Made by a program: the position numbers and the translations under genes. Positions 35,581 through 44,500 of a DNA stretch of 64,000 nucleotides are shown piece by piece. The first letter of the stretch is position 1. Each line of letters begins with the position of its first letter. This DNA is from Planctomycetota bacterium (GTDB lineage Bacteria; Planctomycetota; Phycisphaerae; UBA1845; UTPLA1), in contig JACRIM010000050.1 of the NCBI GenBank assembly GCA_016235815.1, positions 1 through 64,000 on the forward strand, written 5' to 3'. Below the pieces are notes generated by a model that was not told the DNA's origin, did not search any database, and saw only the letters and a program-made list of their open reading frames with translations.

Positions 35581-36333
35581 TCACCAAAATCTCCAGTCGC
35601 CGGCCCGCAGGACATAGATGTACAGTGCAAGATTGGTAATTCCATGGGTCAGGAACATGCATAGCAGGCTCTTGTGCCAATAAAACACGCCGTTGAATAG
35701 CAGCCAGCACAGAATGCTCACGCCCCAGTTGTCAGGGTGCTGAATGGTGGAAAGCAGTGCAGTGCCCACGAATGCACGCCAGTAGAACTTCCCATATGGA
35801 ACTTGTTCATACCGGTCCCAACTGACAAACGCCTGAAGCAAAAAACCGCGCCAGAGCAGTTCCTCGACCACCGGCACAGCCGTCGTCGCCCGAACAATTT
35901 TCAGAATCGCATACACCCAGAACTGGGTGCCGTCGCCAAAGTCGGTATGTGGGTTGTAAGGCGTCGGGACGCCCGGATAAATCGGCAGCCGTCCTCCCAG
36001 ATTCCATGAGCCGACGATTACGCCATCGAGGAAGTGTTGGACCTCCACCCAACCCCACGCCGCCACGACGCCTACGACAAGCGCCGTCAGCACATGCGGT
36101 TTCCCGAGCGCTGGATAATGACCCCGGAACATCCAGAACACCAACAGCGCGAGAAACGTGTGTGCGGCAATAGCGATCGGCCAAGCGCCGGGCGGGAGCT
36201 GGCCCTGGATGGCCAGCAAGAGCAGGTACGCCAAATACGGGAACATCAGGGGCGCACGTGGCTCGGCCGCCACCAATCGGGGCAACCAGTGCGCGTGCGA
36301 GGATGAGTTGGTTGTCTCCGGCTCCTGCATCAT
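35581..36333 (-). CDS. CPBP-family intramembrane protease, PEP-CTERM-associated type
   Basis: 250 residues, about eight membrane helices. The catalytic EE-x3-R motif is in PVVEELLWRGFLLQAF, with later conserved His in STIQHPDNWG and LCMFLTHGITNL, as in CAAX/CPBP glutamic proteases. The distal block ending LRAGDWRFW resembles the group called CAAX prenyl protease-related in PEP-CTERM/exosortase contexts; that assignment is from memory. A PEP-CTERM protein is encoded at 327-1076 but no exosortase is near. The 215-base stretch upstream of 35581 (35366-35580) shows nothing coding. Confidence 0.85.
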   Translation of the reverse strand: MMQEPETTNSSSHAHWLPRLVAAEPRAPLMFPYLAYLLLLAIQGQLPPGAWPIAIAAHTFLALLVFWMFRGHYPALGKPHVLTALVVGVVAAWGWVEVQHFLDGVIVGSWNLGGRLPIYPGVPTPYNPHTDFGDGTQFWVYAILKIVRATTAVPVVEELLWRGFLLQAFVSWDRYEQVPYGKFYWRAFVGTALLSTIQHPDNWGVSILCWLLFNGVFYWHKSLLCMFLTHGITNLALYIYVLRAGDWRFW

Positions 36334-36396
36334 AGTCCGCTCTTAAGATGCCGGATTCTGACGGTCCTCACGCTGCCACGCAACTACGGGGGGGAC

Positions 36397-36437
36397 AAAA
36401 AAAGTCCGCCCGCAGGAAGCAACCCACGGGCGGACTT
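36397..36437 (-). terminator. intrinsic terminator of the sigma-factor gene
   Basis: On the minus strand AAGTCCGCCCG, loop, CGGGCGGACTT (36402-36437), followed by seven T (36397-36403). It starts 22 bases 3' of the sigma-factor stop codon and is of strong terminator form. Confidence 0.85.
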
Positions 36438-36459
36438 GGAATTCACTGAATTTGCCCTG

Positions 36460-37299
36460 CTAATCCCGCAAGACCGCATCGGACGCGATGGCATCCCGGA
36501 GCTTCGAAATCGCCGCGATCTGGATCTGCCGGACGCGCTCCTTGCTGACCTGCATCTGCCGGCCGATTTGCTCGAGCGTCTGACGCGTTCCCTTGCGGTC
36601 CAGCGAGAAGCGGCGGGCCAGCACCAGCTTCTCCACTTCGGACAACATCGCATTATCCAGTCGGAGAATTCGCTGCAACCGTTCCTCGAACAGCGCTCGC
36701 TGGCCGTCTCGACGAAGCTCGGGCATGTCGCCCTCTTCGAACTCCGGATCCCACGGGCCGGCAATCTTGCTGCGGCGCTTGGAATCCTGCATGGCGGCAC
36801 GAGAAAACGCCCGGATAATCGCATTGCAGGCATAGGTGCTGAAGCGGAACCCTCGCCACGGATCAAACGTGTCGACGGCACGCAAGAGCGCCATCATGCC
36901 TTCACTGGTCATCTCCTCGCGTTCGAGATTCTCAAACCGCGTTCGGCCGATCAAGTCATACACCAAACCGAGGTTGCCCTCCGTGAGGCGCGTTCGTATC
37001 TGGTTGTATCGAGCGGTCCACAAGGCATACTGTCGCTTCAACGAAGCGCTGATGGTCGCGCCCCGTGCTCGCTTGTAGAGCTTGCTCAACATGTAGCCGC
37101 AGAAATGAAGCTGCTTGAAGAGCAGATTCTCATCTTCGTACTTGACGCGTCCGCTTCCAGCCGCCGGACCGGGCCACGTTGCAAACAACTTGCCCTCGGT
37201 GGACTTCTTGCGAAGCTCTTCGTTGAGCACGTAGGGCGGTGGCGCCATCCAGTCCCGAAGGGCTCGGCGGTCGGACAATTTTGTGGTTACTCGAAGCAT
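36460..37299 (-). CDS. sigma-70 family RNA polymerase sigma factor
   Basis: 279 residues from ATG 37299 (MLRVTTKLSDRRALRDW); longer frames to ATG 37347 or 37467 add residues without family character. Region 2: EGNLGLVYDLIGRTRFENLEREEMTSEGMMALLRAVDTFDPWRGFRFSTYACNAIIRAFSR, which binds core enzyme and the -10 element. Region 4: TLEQIGRQMQVSKERVRQIQIAAISKLRDAI, a helix-turn-helix for the -35 element. It lacks region 1.1 and a full region 3, so it is an alternative sigma of the RpoD-like class rather than the housekeeping one. A likely promoter is at 37419-37446, giving a long leader of about 110 bases. Confidence 0.9.
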   Translation of the reverse strand: MLRVTTKLSDRRALRDWMAPPPYVLNEELRKKSTEGKLFATWPGPAAGSGRVKYEDENLLFKQLHFCGYMLSKLYKRARGATISASLKRQYALWTARYNQIRTRLTEGNLGLVYDLIGRTRFENLEREEMTSEGMMALLRAVDTFDPWRGFRFSTYACNAIIRAFSRAAMQDSKRRSKIAGPWDPEFEEGDMPELRRDGQRALFEERLQRILRLDNAMLSEVEKLVLARRFSLDRKGTRQTLEQIGRQMQVSKERVRQIQIAAISKLRDAIASDAVLRD

Positions 37300-37418
37300 A
37301 ATGGGCGTCCGTTTCTCGGCTCGACTTTGGTGACCTGTACGAGCCATAGGGTGATCACACTGATAAAGTGAACTCCCTATAGCTAATACCGGCGAGCGAC
37401 CTGTTTGTTCTCCCAGAA

Positions 37419-37446
37419 ACTGTAACAATTTAGTGCAGATTGTCAA
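37419..37446 (-). promoter_or_regulatory. candidate promoter of the sigma-factor gene
   Basis: On the minus strand TTGACA (37441-37446), 16 bases, TACAGT (37419-37424). Just upstream (37487-37501) is the perfect palindrome GTGCCAT-A-ATGGCAC, with further GTGCC/GGTAC half sites nearby, a plausible activator or repressor site. Confidence 0.5.
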
Positions 37447-37612
37447 GCACAAAATCGTGCAAAACAATCATAATCTTGTGCCGGTAGTGCCATAATGGCA
37501 CAGTACCTGGACAATAGTACCATAACTTGCTTATTGATAAGCCTTTATGAAGCAACAAGATTGTTAATGTAGCCTAGGGAAGGCGAACTCTCAAAAACAC
37601 TGCTACATGAGA

Positions 37613-37888
37613 TTAGCGACGGGAGCCGCTCGAATCCGCACTTCGGGGGGTGATGATCGCACCGATTCCATCGTAAAGGGCAGCCCATGCCTGCCGAAGG
37701 CCGTCCTCTGCGTTCTGGGGATCGGTGATGGCAGCCGTTGCGCCGGCGGTAAGGCCCGGGGCATAGGCCTCACGAAATCGAAGGGCGATTTCCGAGCTGA
37801 GGCATCCTGAATCGAACGCGTGCCCCATTGCCAGGGCGGCGGTTGCAGCGACCAGTTTCTTTCGAGTGGAGAACCAGGCTCTTTTCAT
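37613..37888 (-). CDS. small exported protein of unknown function
   Basis: 91 residues with SD AAGGGTG before ATG 37888. The N-terminus is a Tat/Sec-type signal (MKRAWFSTRKKLVAATAALAMG) with a Cys about residue 29 (SGC) that may be lipid-modified. The mature part is short and Ala/Gly-rich (APGLTAGATAAITDPQNAEDGLRQAWAALYDGIG). No homology is apparent. The 140 bases 5' of it (to 38028) hold no gene. Confidence 0.6.
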   Translation of the reverse strand: MKRAWFSTRKKLVAATAALAMGHAFDSGCLSSEIALRFREAYAPGLTAGATAAITDPQNAEDGLRQAWAALYDGIGAIITPRSADSSGSRR

Positions 37889-38066
37889 ACGTCACCCTTT
37901 CGATCGATCTGATTCAGTATCGACGAAACCCGCGCCCTCCCGGCGACACGTGAAACACGCCGACGTTATCAGACGAGAACGCACAGGAGGCTCGCAACCT
38001 CGGCATCCACTGCGCGAAATTCGCCACTCGCCGTTCACTTAACCGCCCGTCGAATCGACCCGATAA

Positions 38067-40715
38067 GTGAACGAGATCATGTCTATCGCGGCGGCGCTAC
38101 TATCGCTCTGGCTCGTCATTCCCACGGGCACTCCACCCGCGAATGGAGATTCGGAGCATGTGGCGCGCCGCATGGTTAAGCAATTCGATTTCGATGAGCG
38201 CAAGTTTGGGAACTTCGAATCCATCCCGATCAACTGGCGGCGCATCATCGAGCCGGGCTTTCCCAGGTTTCTGGAGCCGCGGTTCGACCTTTCCGTCGGA
38301 CACGAACGGTCACCATCCCTGTACCTCACCGTTTCAGCCGGCAGCAGTGGGATGTACTACGTTGCAAAAGACATCGCCGTCATGCCCGGCTGCGACTACG
38401 TCGTAACGGGATGGATTCGCCCGCAGAAACTCACACACGCCGCGGCCCGTCTGACCGCTTATTACCTGGACGGATCACTCACACCACTGGACGCCGGGAA
38501 GCAGTCAGGCGAACTCGTTCGCTCAAATGGCGACGATGCAACGTGGCGCAAGGTCGAGCTTCGGCTGTCTGCCGGCGTGGCGGGCGCGCGTTACATCGGA
38601 CTTCGCTGCACGGTGGAACAGTCAGAGCGCTTTACAACACCCGAGACGTCGCCTCGACCCATTCCGCATCGCGATGCCGATGCGGGGGCATGGTTCGACG
38701 ACATCACCGTGCTCCGAATGCCGCGTGTCTCACTCTCCGCCGTCGCGACGGCGAATGCCTTTCTGAATGATCAGCCGATCGAACTGCTCGCGTGCGTGGC
38801 CGACACCGACGGCGCCGGCCTCTCAGCGGAACTCGTCATTACGGACTCGGAGCATCGCACCCTTCACACCCAGCCGGTCGCCACCGTCGCCACCGATCAC
38901 CCCGGCGAAACGCTTCGCCTCCCGCCACTGGCCTACGGGCTTTATGTCGCGACCTTGCGGGTTGCGGCAGCGCACGGCGTCATGGCCGAGACATCGCTTG
39001 AGTTTATTCGCGCCACGGTTCCGATTACACGACAGGAGTCACCGGGCGCCGTCGGTGTTGCGCTGCTTCCCGAATCGGCTCATCAGCCCACCCACACCTT
39101 ACGAATGCTGGATTGTGTATCTGCCGGAGCGATCGATGTTCCGCTATGGCACACGGCGACACGCGAGGCATCGCTCTTGCAGGGAGACTCTGATTGGGAT
39201 CAGCTGCTGCAGGCGTCACGAAAGAAAGGGCGATGCATTCGAGCCTCGTTGCTAAGCCCACCGGGAACGCTGACATCGTTGGTCAAGGCGCCGGCCGATA
39301 CGGTATTTGATCTTCTGTCACTCCCGCCAAGCGCATGGCGCGCCTATCTGGCGTATCCCCTGACGCGCTACGGCGCGATGGTCGACGCGTGGCACGTGGG
39401 CGACGTGTTCCAGCCCATGCCTGCCCGGTCTCCGACGGTCGCCGGCGCGATCCGCGCCATTCGAACGGAGTCGCAACAACTTCGGGGCGATGCTCGAATC
39501 GAATCGACGCTTCTCATTAGCGAGTCCCCCCCACCCAAGGCAAAGCTCGATTCCGACGGTGTCACGCTTTCAATTCCGACGTCGATTCAACCGGATGACA
39601 TCCCTGATTATCTGCACACGTTCGAGGAGGCCGGCTACCGGGAAGCGACAGTGGCCTTGTCACCGGTGGCCATGAGTTCGGCGAAGCGAATTCCCCGGCT
39701 CTCCGACTGGGCTAGACGAATCATTCTGGCGCGAGCCGCCGGCGCCGGCCTTCTGTTGACGCCCCAACCGTGGCGTTGGCAGGAAACGACCGGCCAGACT
39801 ACGTTCGATGAATCGCTGTTTATTTCTCGAACGCTGTCGGACGCACTTGCTAGGTTGCGATCCGTCGGGCCTGTTTGGATGGATCACGGCGTTCGAGCGT
39901 GGCTCTTTGCAGACAAAAAACGCAGTCGCGGCGTGTTGGCGGTGTGGACCGACGGTGAGGACGCACGCGACGTTACCTACGACTTTGGCGCCGATGTGAC
40001 GCGGCTCGACATGTGGGGAAATCAAACAACCGTCGTGCACAGGCCGGGAGGCGCAAATTTCCAGGTCGGCGAGATTCCGATCATCCTCCTCGGGGCGAAT
40101 CCGACTCGAGTCGCACGAATGGCAGGCTTCGACGTGGACAGTCCGGGGTTCGCCGTGCAGACGCTTCCGCAGGCCCGCGGTGTGCAAATCGCAAACCCGG
40201 GCGACACCCGCATGCGCGGTCATCTGCGATTGCGACCGCCGAGCGGCTGGCGCGTGCAGCCCGAATCGTCGGTCATCGACGTGCCGGCCGGCGCGACGCA
40301 GACCCTTGAGGTCGCATTCATCGTCCCGAGCAATGCAGGCGCGGGCGACTATACCCTTGGCGGTGAATTGGAGATCGATGACGCAAAGCCCGATGTCCTG
40401 GTTCTGCGCACCCCCCTGCATATCGGGAGCATGGAGGCCGAGATGGCGGTGTTCTCTCGCACCGAATCTGACACGGTTCACGTCACGCAACGAATCACGA
40501 ACCTGAGCGATCGACCTCTTCGATTGCGGGCCTCGCTGTTGATACCGACGATCGCGAGACAGTCCCGCCTGATCAACAGCCTGGCGCCGGGCAAGACCAC
40601 CCTGCGCGACTACACGCTGCCGCTTTCAAGAATGAATGGTGTGGACCAGATTCGGGCGTCGATCGAAGAGATCGGCGGACCGGTTCGGCTGCATCGCACG
40701 ATTCAGCTGGACTGA
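38067..40715 (+). CDS. large exported carbohydrate-binding-like protein of unknown function
   Basis: 882 residues. A weak signal peptide (MSIAAALLSLWLVIPTG) is followed by a beta-sandwich about 40-230 with the pattern YYVAKDIAVMPGCDYVVTGWIRP and ARLTAYYLDGS...AWFDDITVLR, typical of CBM-like galactose-binding modules. A middle part (about 340-640) has SDWDQLLQASRKKG and DAWHVGDVFQP segments suggestive of an alpha/beta barrel. The C-terminal part (GVQIANPGDTRMRGHLRLRPPSGWRV...PAGATQTLEVAFIVP) resembles NEW3-type beta domains that flank glycosidases. Catalytic residues cannot be assigned. Its 3' end overlaps the GNAT gene end by 13 bases (convergent). Confidence 0.65.
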   Translation: MNEIMSIAAALLSLWLVIPTGTPPANGDSEHVARRMVKQFDFDERKFGNFESIPINWRRIIEPGFPRFLEPRFDLSVGHERSPSLYLTVSAGSSGMYYVAKDIAVMPGCDYVVTGWIRPQKLTHAAARLTAYYLDGSLTPLDAGKQSGELVRSNGDDATWRKVELRLSAGVAGARYIGLRCTVEQSERFTTPETSPRPIPHRDADAGAWFDDITVLRMPRVSLSAVATANAFLNDQPIELLACVADTDGAGLSAELVITDSEHRTLHTQPVATVATDHPGETLRLPPLAYGLYVATLRVAAAHGVMAETSLEFIRATVPITRQESPGAVGVALLPESAHQPTHTLRMLDCVSAGAIDVPLWHTATREASLLQGDSDWDQLLQASRKKGRCIRASLLSPPGTLTSLVKAPADTVFDLLSLPPSAWRAYLAYPLTRYGAMVDAWHVGDVFQPMPARSPTVAGAIRAIRTESQQLRGDARIESTLLISESPPPKAKLDSDGVTLSIPTSIQPDDIPDYLHTFEEAGYREATVALSPVAMSSAKRIPRLSDWARRIILARAAGAGLLLTPQPWRWQETTGQTTFDESLFISRTLSDALARLRSVGPVWMDHGVRAWLFADKKRSRGVLAVWTDGEDARDVTYDFGADVTRLDMWGNQTTVVHRPGGANFQVGEIPIILLGANPTRVARMAGFDVDSPGFAVQTLPQARGVQIANPGDTRMRGHLRLRPPSGWRVQPESSVIDVPAGATQTLEVAFIVPSNAGAGDYTLGGELEIDDAKPDVLVLRTPLHIGSMEAEMAVFSRTESDTVHVTQRITNLSDRPLRLRASLLIPTIARQSRLINSLAPGKTTLRDYTLPLSRMNGVDQIRASIEEIGGPVRLHRTIQLD

Positions 40716-41344
40716 ATCCGTGTGACGTCCGCGGATGACGCCACCCCGTACGCCACCGGAACCGTCGACAATTTGCCCGCGTGAACAAGCCGGCGATAGC
40801 GCGCAACGTGAATGCCCATGCGCAGAAACTCGTGGCGGCGGCCCGTCAATTCAAAATATTTATGCTCTCGACCAAGTGAGACAAAGCCGGCGCGAGTGTA
40901 GCAACGAATGGCCAGATGATTCTCTGGAAAGACCACAAGAAGCACGTCGCAAGCGTTCAACTTCACAAAAGCATGAGCAAGTAGAGCTTGTGCGAATCGG
41001 TATCCCATGCCTATACCACGAAACTCAGGGCTTAGTATGAAATGCCCGATCCAAAACTGATCGACCCGACTTGGCATCATGTTTAGCTCAGCATATCCCA
41101 ACGGGGTAGAGCAATCATCGACACTAAGGAGCATCCGACAACGATGCTCCAATCCCCAAGAGAGGACTTTCTGGACCGTCAGCGGCGGCGGCGTTCCGGG
41201 AGCAAGCCAAAGCAATTCTCGATCATTGAGGACCCAGGAAGCCACATCATGGGCGTGTGCATCCGTGAAAGGCAACAAGTTAAGCCTAGGACAAGTCCAA
41301 TGAGTTCTTAATGTATTACCTAACTGCATCGACCGAACCGCCAT
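40703..41344 (-). CDS. GNAT-family N-acetyltransferase
   Basis: 213 residues. The acetyl-CoA-binding segment is SPEFRGIGMGYRFAQALLAHAF (about 109-130; loop RGIGMG), followed by NACDVLLVVFPENHLAIRCYTRAGFVSLGREHKYF, the RimJ/RimL-like layout. It likely acetylates an amine on a small molecule or protein; the target is unknown. It converges on and overlaps the 38067-40715 gene by 13 bases at the 3' ends. The C-terminal 45 residues extend beyond the usual domain. Confidence 0.85.
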   Translation of the reverse strand: MAVRSMQLGNTLRTHWTCPRLNLLPFTDAHAHDVASWVLNDRELLWLAPGTPPPLTVQKVLSWGLEHRCRMLLSVDDCSTPLGYAELNMMPSRVDQFWIGHFILSPEFRGIGMGYRFAQALLAHAFVKLNACDVLLVVFPENHLAIRCYTRAGFVSLGREHKYFELTGRRHEFLRMGIHVARYRRLVHAGKLSTVPVAYGVASSADVTRIQSS

Positions 41345-41441
41345 AAGTCGTATTGTATAGCGAACGGTTATTCGATCCCGAACCTCTACTTTTACGCCCT
41401 AGCACGACCTTTCTACTCGTTCAACGATCGGCATAAAGCAA

Positions 41442-41475
41442 CCGGCCCTCTGGAGCAATAGTTCCAGAGGGCCGG
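41442..41475 (-). terminator. terminator-like hairpin after the giant gene
   Basis: CCGGCCCTCTGGA, loop GCAATAGT, then TCCAGAGGGCCGG: a perfect 13-bp stem 38 bases 3' of the 1691-residue gene. Only a weak T-rich tail follows on the minus strand, so termination may be imperfect. Confidence 0.65.
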
Positions 41476-41513
41476 ATAGTTGATAACAATCGCTTACGCG
41501 ACCTTGAGTCCTA

Positions 41514-44500
41514 CTAAGGTTGATTCACACGAAGTGTAAACACACCGTTGGTACCCTGCCATCCGCCGATGCGGATCCAGTAGGTCCGACCTGCCGTAAT
41601 CGTCGTTGCAGTAATCTGCGACACGGTCGACGCTTGGGCGCTGCAGAAGTCGTCGTTGCAACCGCCCGGAATCTGGACACCGCCCGCAGCCGGACAGTTG
41701 TCATAGACAGCCATGATCGAGTCATAGCGGAAGTCGTCGTTGTTCACGGGCACGCCGTCGATGTTCGCACCAGGAGTCCATGCGTCGCACATCGTGAAGG
41801 TGGCGTTTCCATTGAACGTCGCGACCCACTTGTACCAGACGTCGTTGGCCGAATTGCAACCGCCGCCGCAGTTGGCTTCGCAGGAGTAACTCGGACCGTC
41901 GATGGTCGCCGGGAACAGGGTCGAACCGCTATAGATCGGACCACTGGTGATCAGGTACGCATTCGCGCACATATCGTTCAGCGGGAACGGCGGACAGGAC
42001 GCGGAGCAATCCAGGCCTGACTGCCACAGACCACCGAGAATGACCTCGCAAACCGGCTGCGTCTGAATGCTGCACGTTCCAAGCGCCGACATCGGCGGAT
42101 AGACGCAGCACTTGCCGAGCGGCAAGCCGCAATCGAGATTGTCGATTCGCAGACCCGGCAGACAGAAGGCAAAGTCATCGGTGGCAAAGTCGAACGAGTA
42201 CCAGTTCGACGCACCGGCCGGACCGCCGCCAGTCTTTTGGACGCTGACGCCGTTACCCATCGTGGCCGAGGTTTCCCAGTGCCACAGGCAACCACCGGTG
42301 GTGGCATTCACGATTTCGACCCAGTAACAGCTACCCGGGGCAACCGCCACAGCAGCCGGAAGCGTTGCCGTGTACTGGAACCGTCGGACCGACCGAGCCA
42401 GGTACGTGATATCCACACCCGTGTCGACCTTGCCGACGGTGCTGAGCGTCTGCGTTCCAATGACCGTGCCGGGCAGACCCGACGCGTCGTTGTAGAACGT
42501 GATCTTCCAGCTATCGGCCGAGTCGCCGCTCGTCGGCGTGCAACCAATCACGGCGTTGTAGTTGAAGTAGAAGCCGTACCAGCAGACGGATGAGATGCTG
42601 GTGCCGGTGACAATCTTGAAGTCGTCGGCCACGCGGAAGCCGCCGCCAAACGTGCTGGTGGAGAGGTCGCTGACCACGCCGCTGTCGTCCAGTGACGGCA
42701 AGTGGCAGGCCGCGGCATCGCCGCACGACGTCGCCGGGCAGGAACCGCCGGCAAGCAACAGCGTGACAAAGCCACTGAGATCCGACAGATCGACCTTGTA
42801 GTCGTTGTTGGCATCCGCGCGGCAGGTCAACACGTCGAAGCAGCCACCGACCGGGTTGAACGCGATGGCCGGCTGACCGCCATTGGCGATCGGCAGGACC
42901 TGGTTGATCCACGGCTTGATGTCCTTACCGTTGATCGAACCGTCGTTGTTCATATCACCCTTGCAGCAGCCTGACGCCGCGATGGACGGTGAGCTGCACG
43001 TGAGGGTGGCGTAGTACAAGCTGCCGCAGGGCACGCCGTTCTCGTTGGTCGGGACCACCACAAGGTAAGCCCAGCCCACGCAGAGATCGGCGGCCGCCGT
43101 GGTCGCACTGCACTGCGAGATGTTGACCGTATTGGCCACCACCGTCTGATCCAAGCAGCTGTTCGTCGGCGACGAAATGATCTGCAACGTGGCCGGGAAG
43201 GTCGCGTTGACAGTCCAGGTCAGTCGAGTCGGCTGCGTGATCTGGATTCGGTAGTAGTCAAAATCCTGCTCGTTGTCGGTCGGACCCTGGCAAACCAGCG
43301 AAATGCAAGTGTCATTCAACTCGCAGTCGGGCGTTGCCGTACAGGGTCGGTTCGTGCGATACGTGGCGGACGAACCGCAGAAGGTCTGGCCGCAGGTGAT
43401 CGTGGTGAAATTCTGATTCGCCTGGAGCGAAGCAGCACAACCACCGTTGGTCGTGTCCACGTAGTCCGTACACGGAGCACCCGGCAACACTTCAGGATTG
43501 GCCGTTGCGCCACCCGGGCACGAGAGGTTACAGATGAAGCACGAACTCGGGTTCGTGATCTGAATCCGGATTTCGCGCTGATTGTCGCAGCCTTCGGCTC
43601 GAAGCGGATCGAAGAACGGCCGCGGGCTGTCGCCGTTGGACGTACCCTTCTGAGTACCCACACCGATGTAAATGGTGTCGCCCTGTCGGACTTCACCGGC
43701 AACCGGCGTGCTAAGGGCCGAAATGACCTTCAGACACAGACACGCGTCGGTCTCGCCCGGGCCGTAGCACGAAACCAGGCCGAACGCACCACCGGAGCGG
43801 GCATCCGTCTGATTGCAATCCTCGACACGAGCAATTTCCGAGTTGTTGTACGCAGCGATACACGGCGCAACGCCGGCCGACTGCGAACCGTCGCACTCAC
43901 CCGTGGCCGAGTTGAACTGGCCACGATAGACCGCGAAGGCCGTATCGAGCGGGAAGACGCCAGGAAGCTGTGGCTCGCGTTCCGAGCCGCAGGTGTTGAT
44001 CACGATGCCGCTGCCGACCGGGGCCGACACGGGAACCACATACTTGTAGTACGTCTTGTTGTTGGTCTGGCGCGTTACCGTGCCTTCACCACCACCGTAC
44101 AAGGCGTTTAGGTCCCAGGCATTGAAACAGGCTTCGCCCTGAGCCGGACACGGCAGAACAGCGCAACCGACGCCGTCGATTTCACCGGCCGCGACCGTCT
44201 GCGGAGGCGTTCGGCCTTCGTAGAAGTCGGTTCGGTTGCGGATATAACCGCCGGCCACACCGCAGCAATTGAACAGCGATCCCAAGCCCGAGTTGGGCAG
44301 GATCTGGCAGGAGCCATCCGGGAAGCAGCAGCGACCCGAGTTGGCATCCCAACCGGCCTGACCGGCATTCGACGTCGCCGCGCAGACGAAGTCGACACGG
44401 AGAGTGCCTGCACCGAAGTCATCTTCGGTAAGACCACCCACGCGCAACTTCACGCAGCCATTCGCCGCACCAGGAATAATCGTCTGGCTGGATCGTCCAT

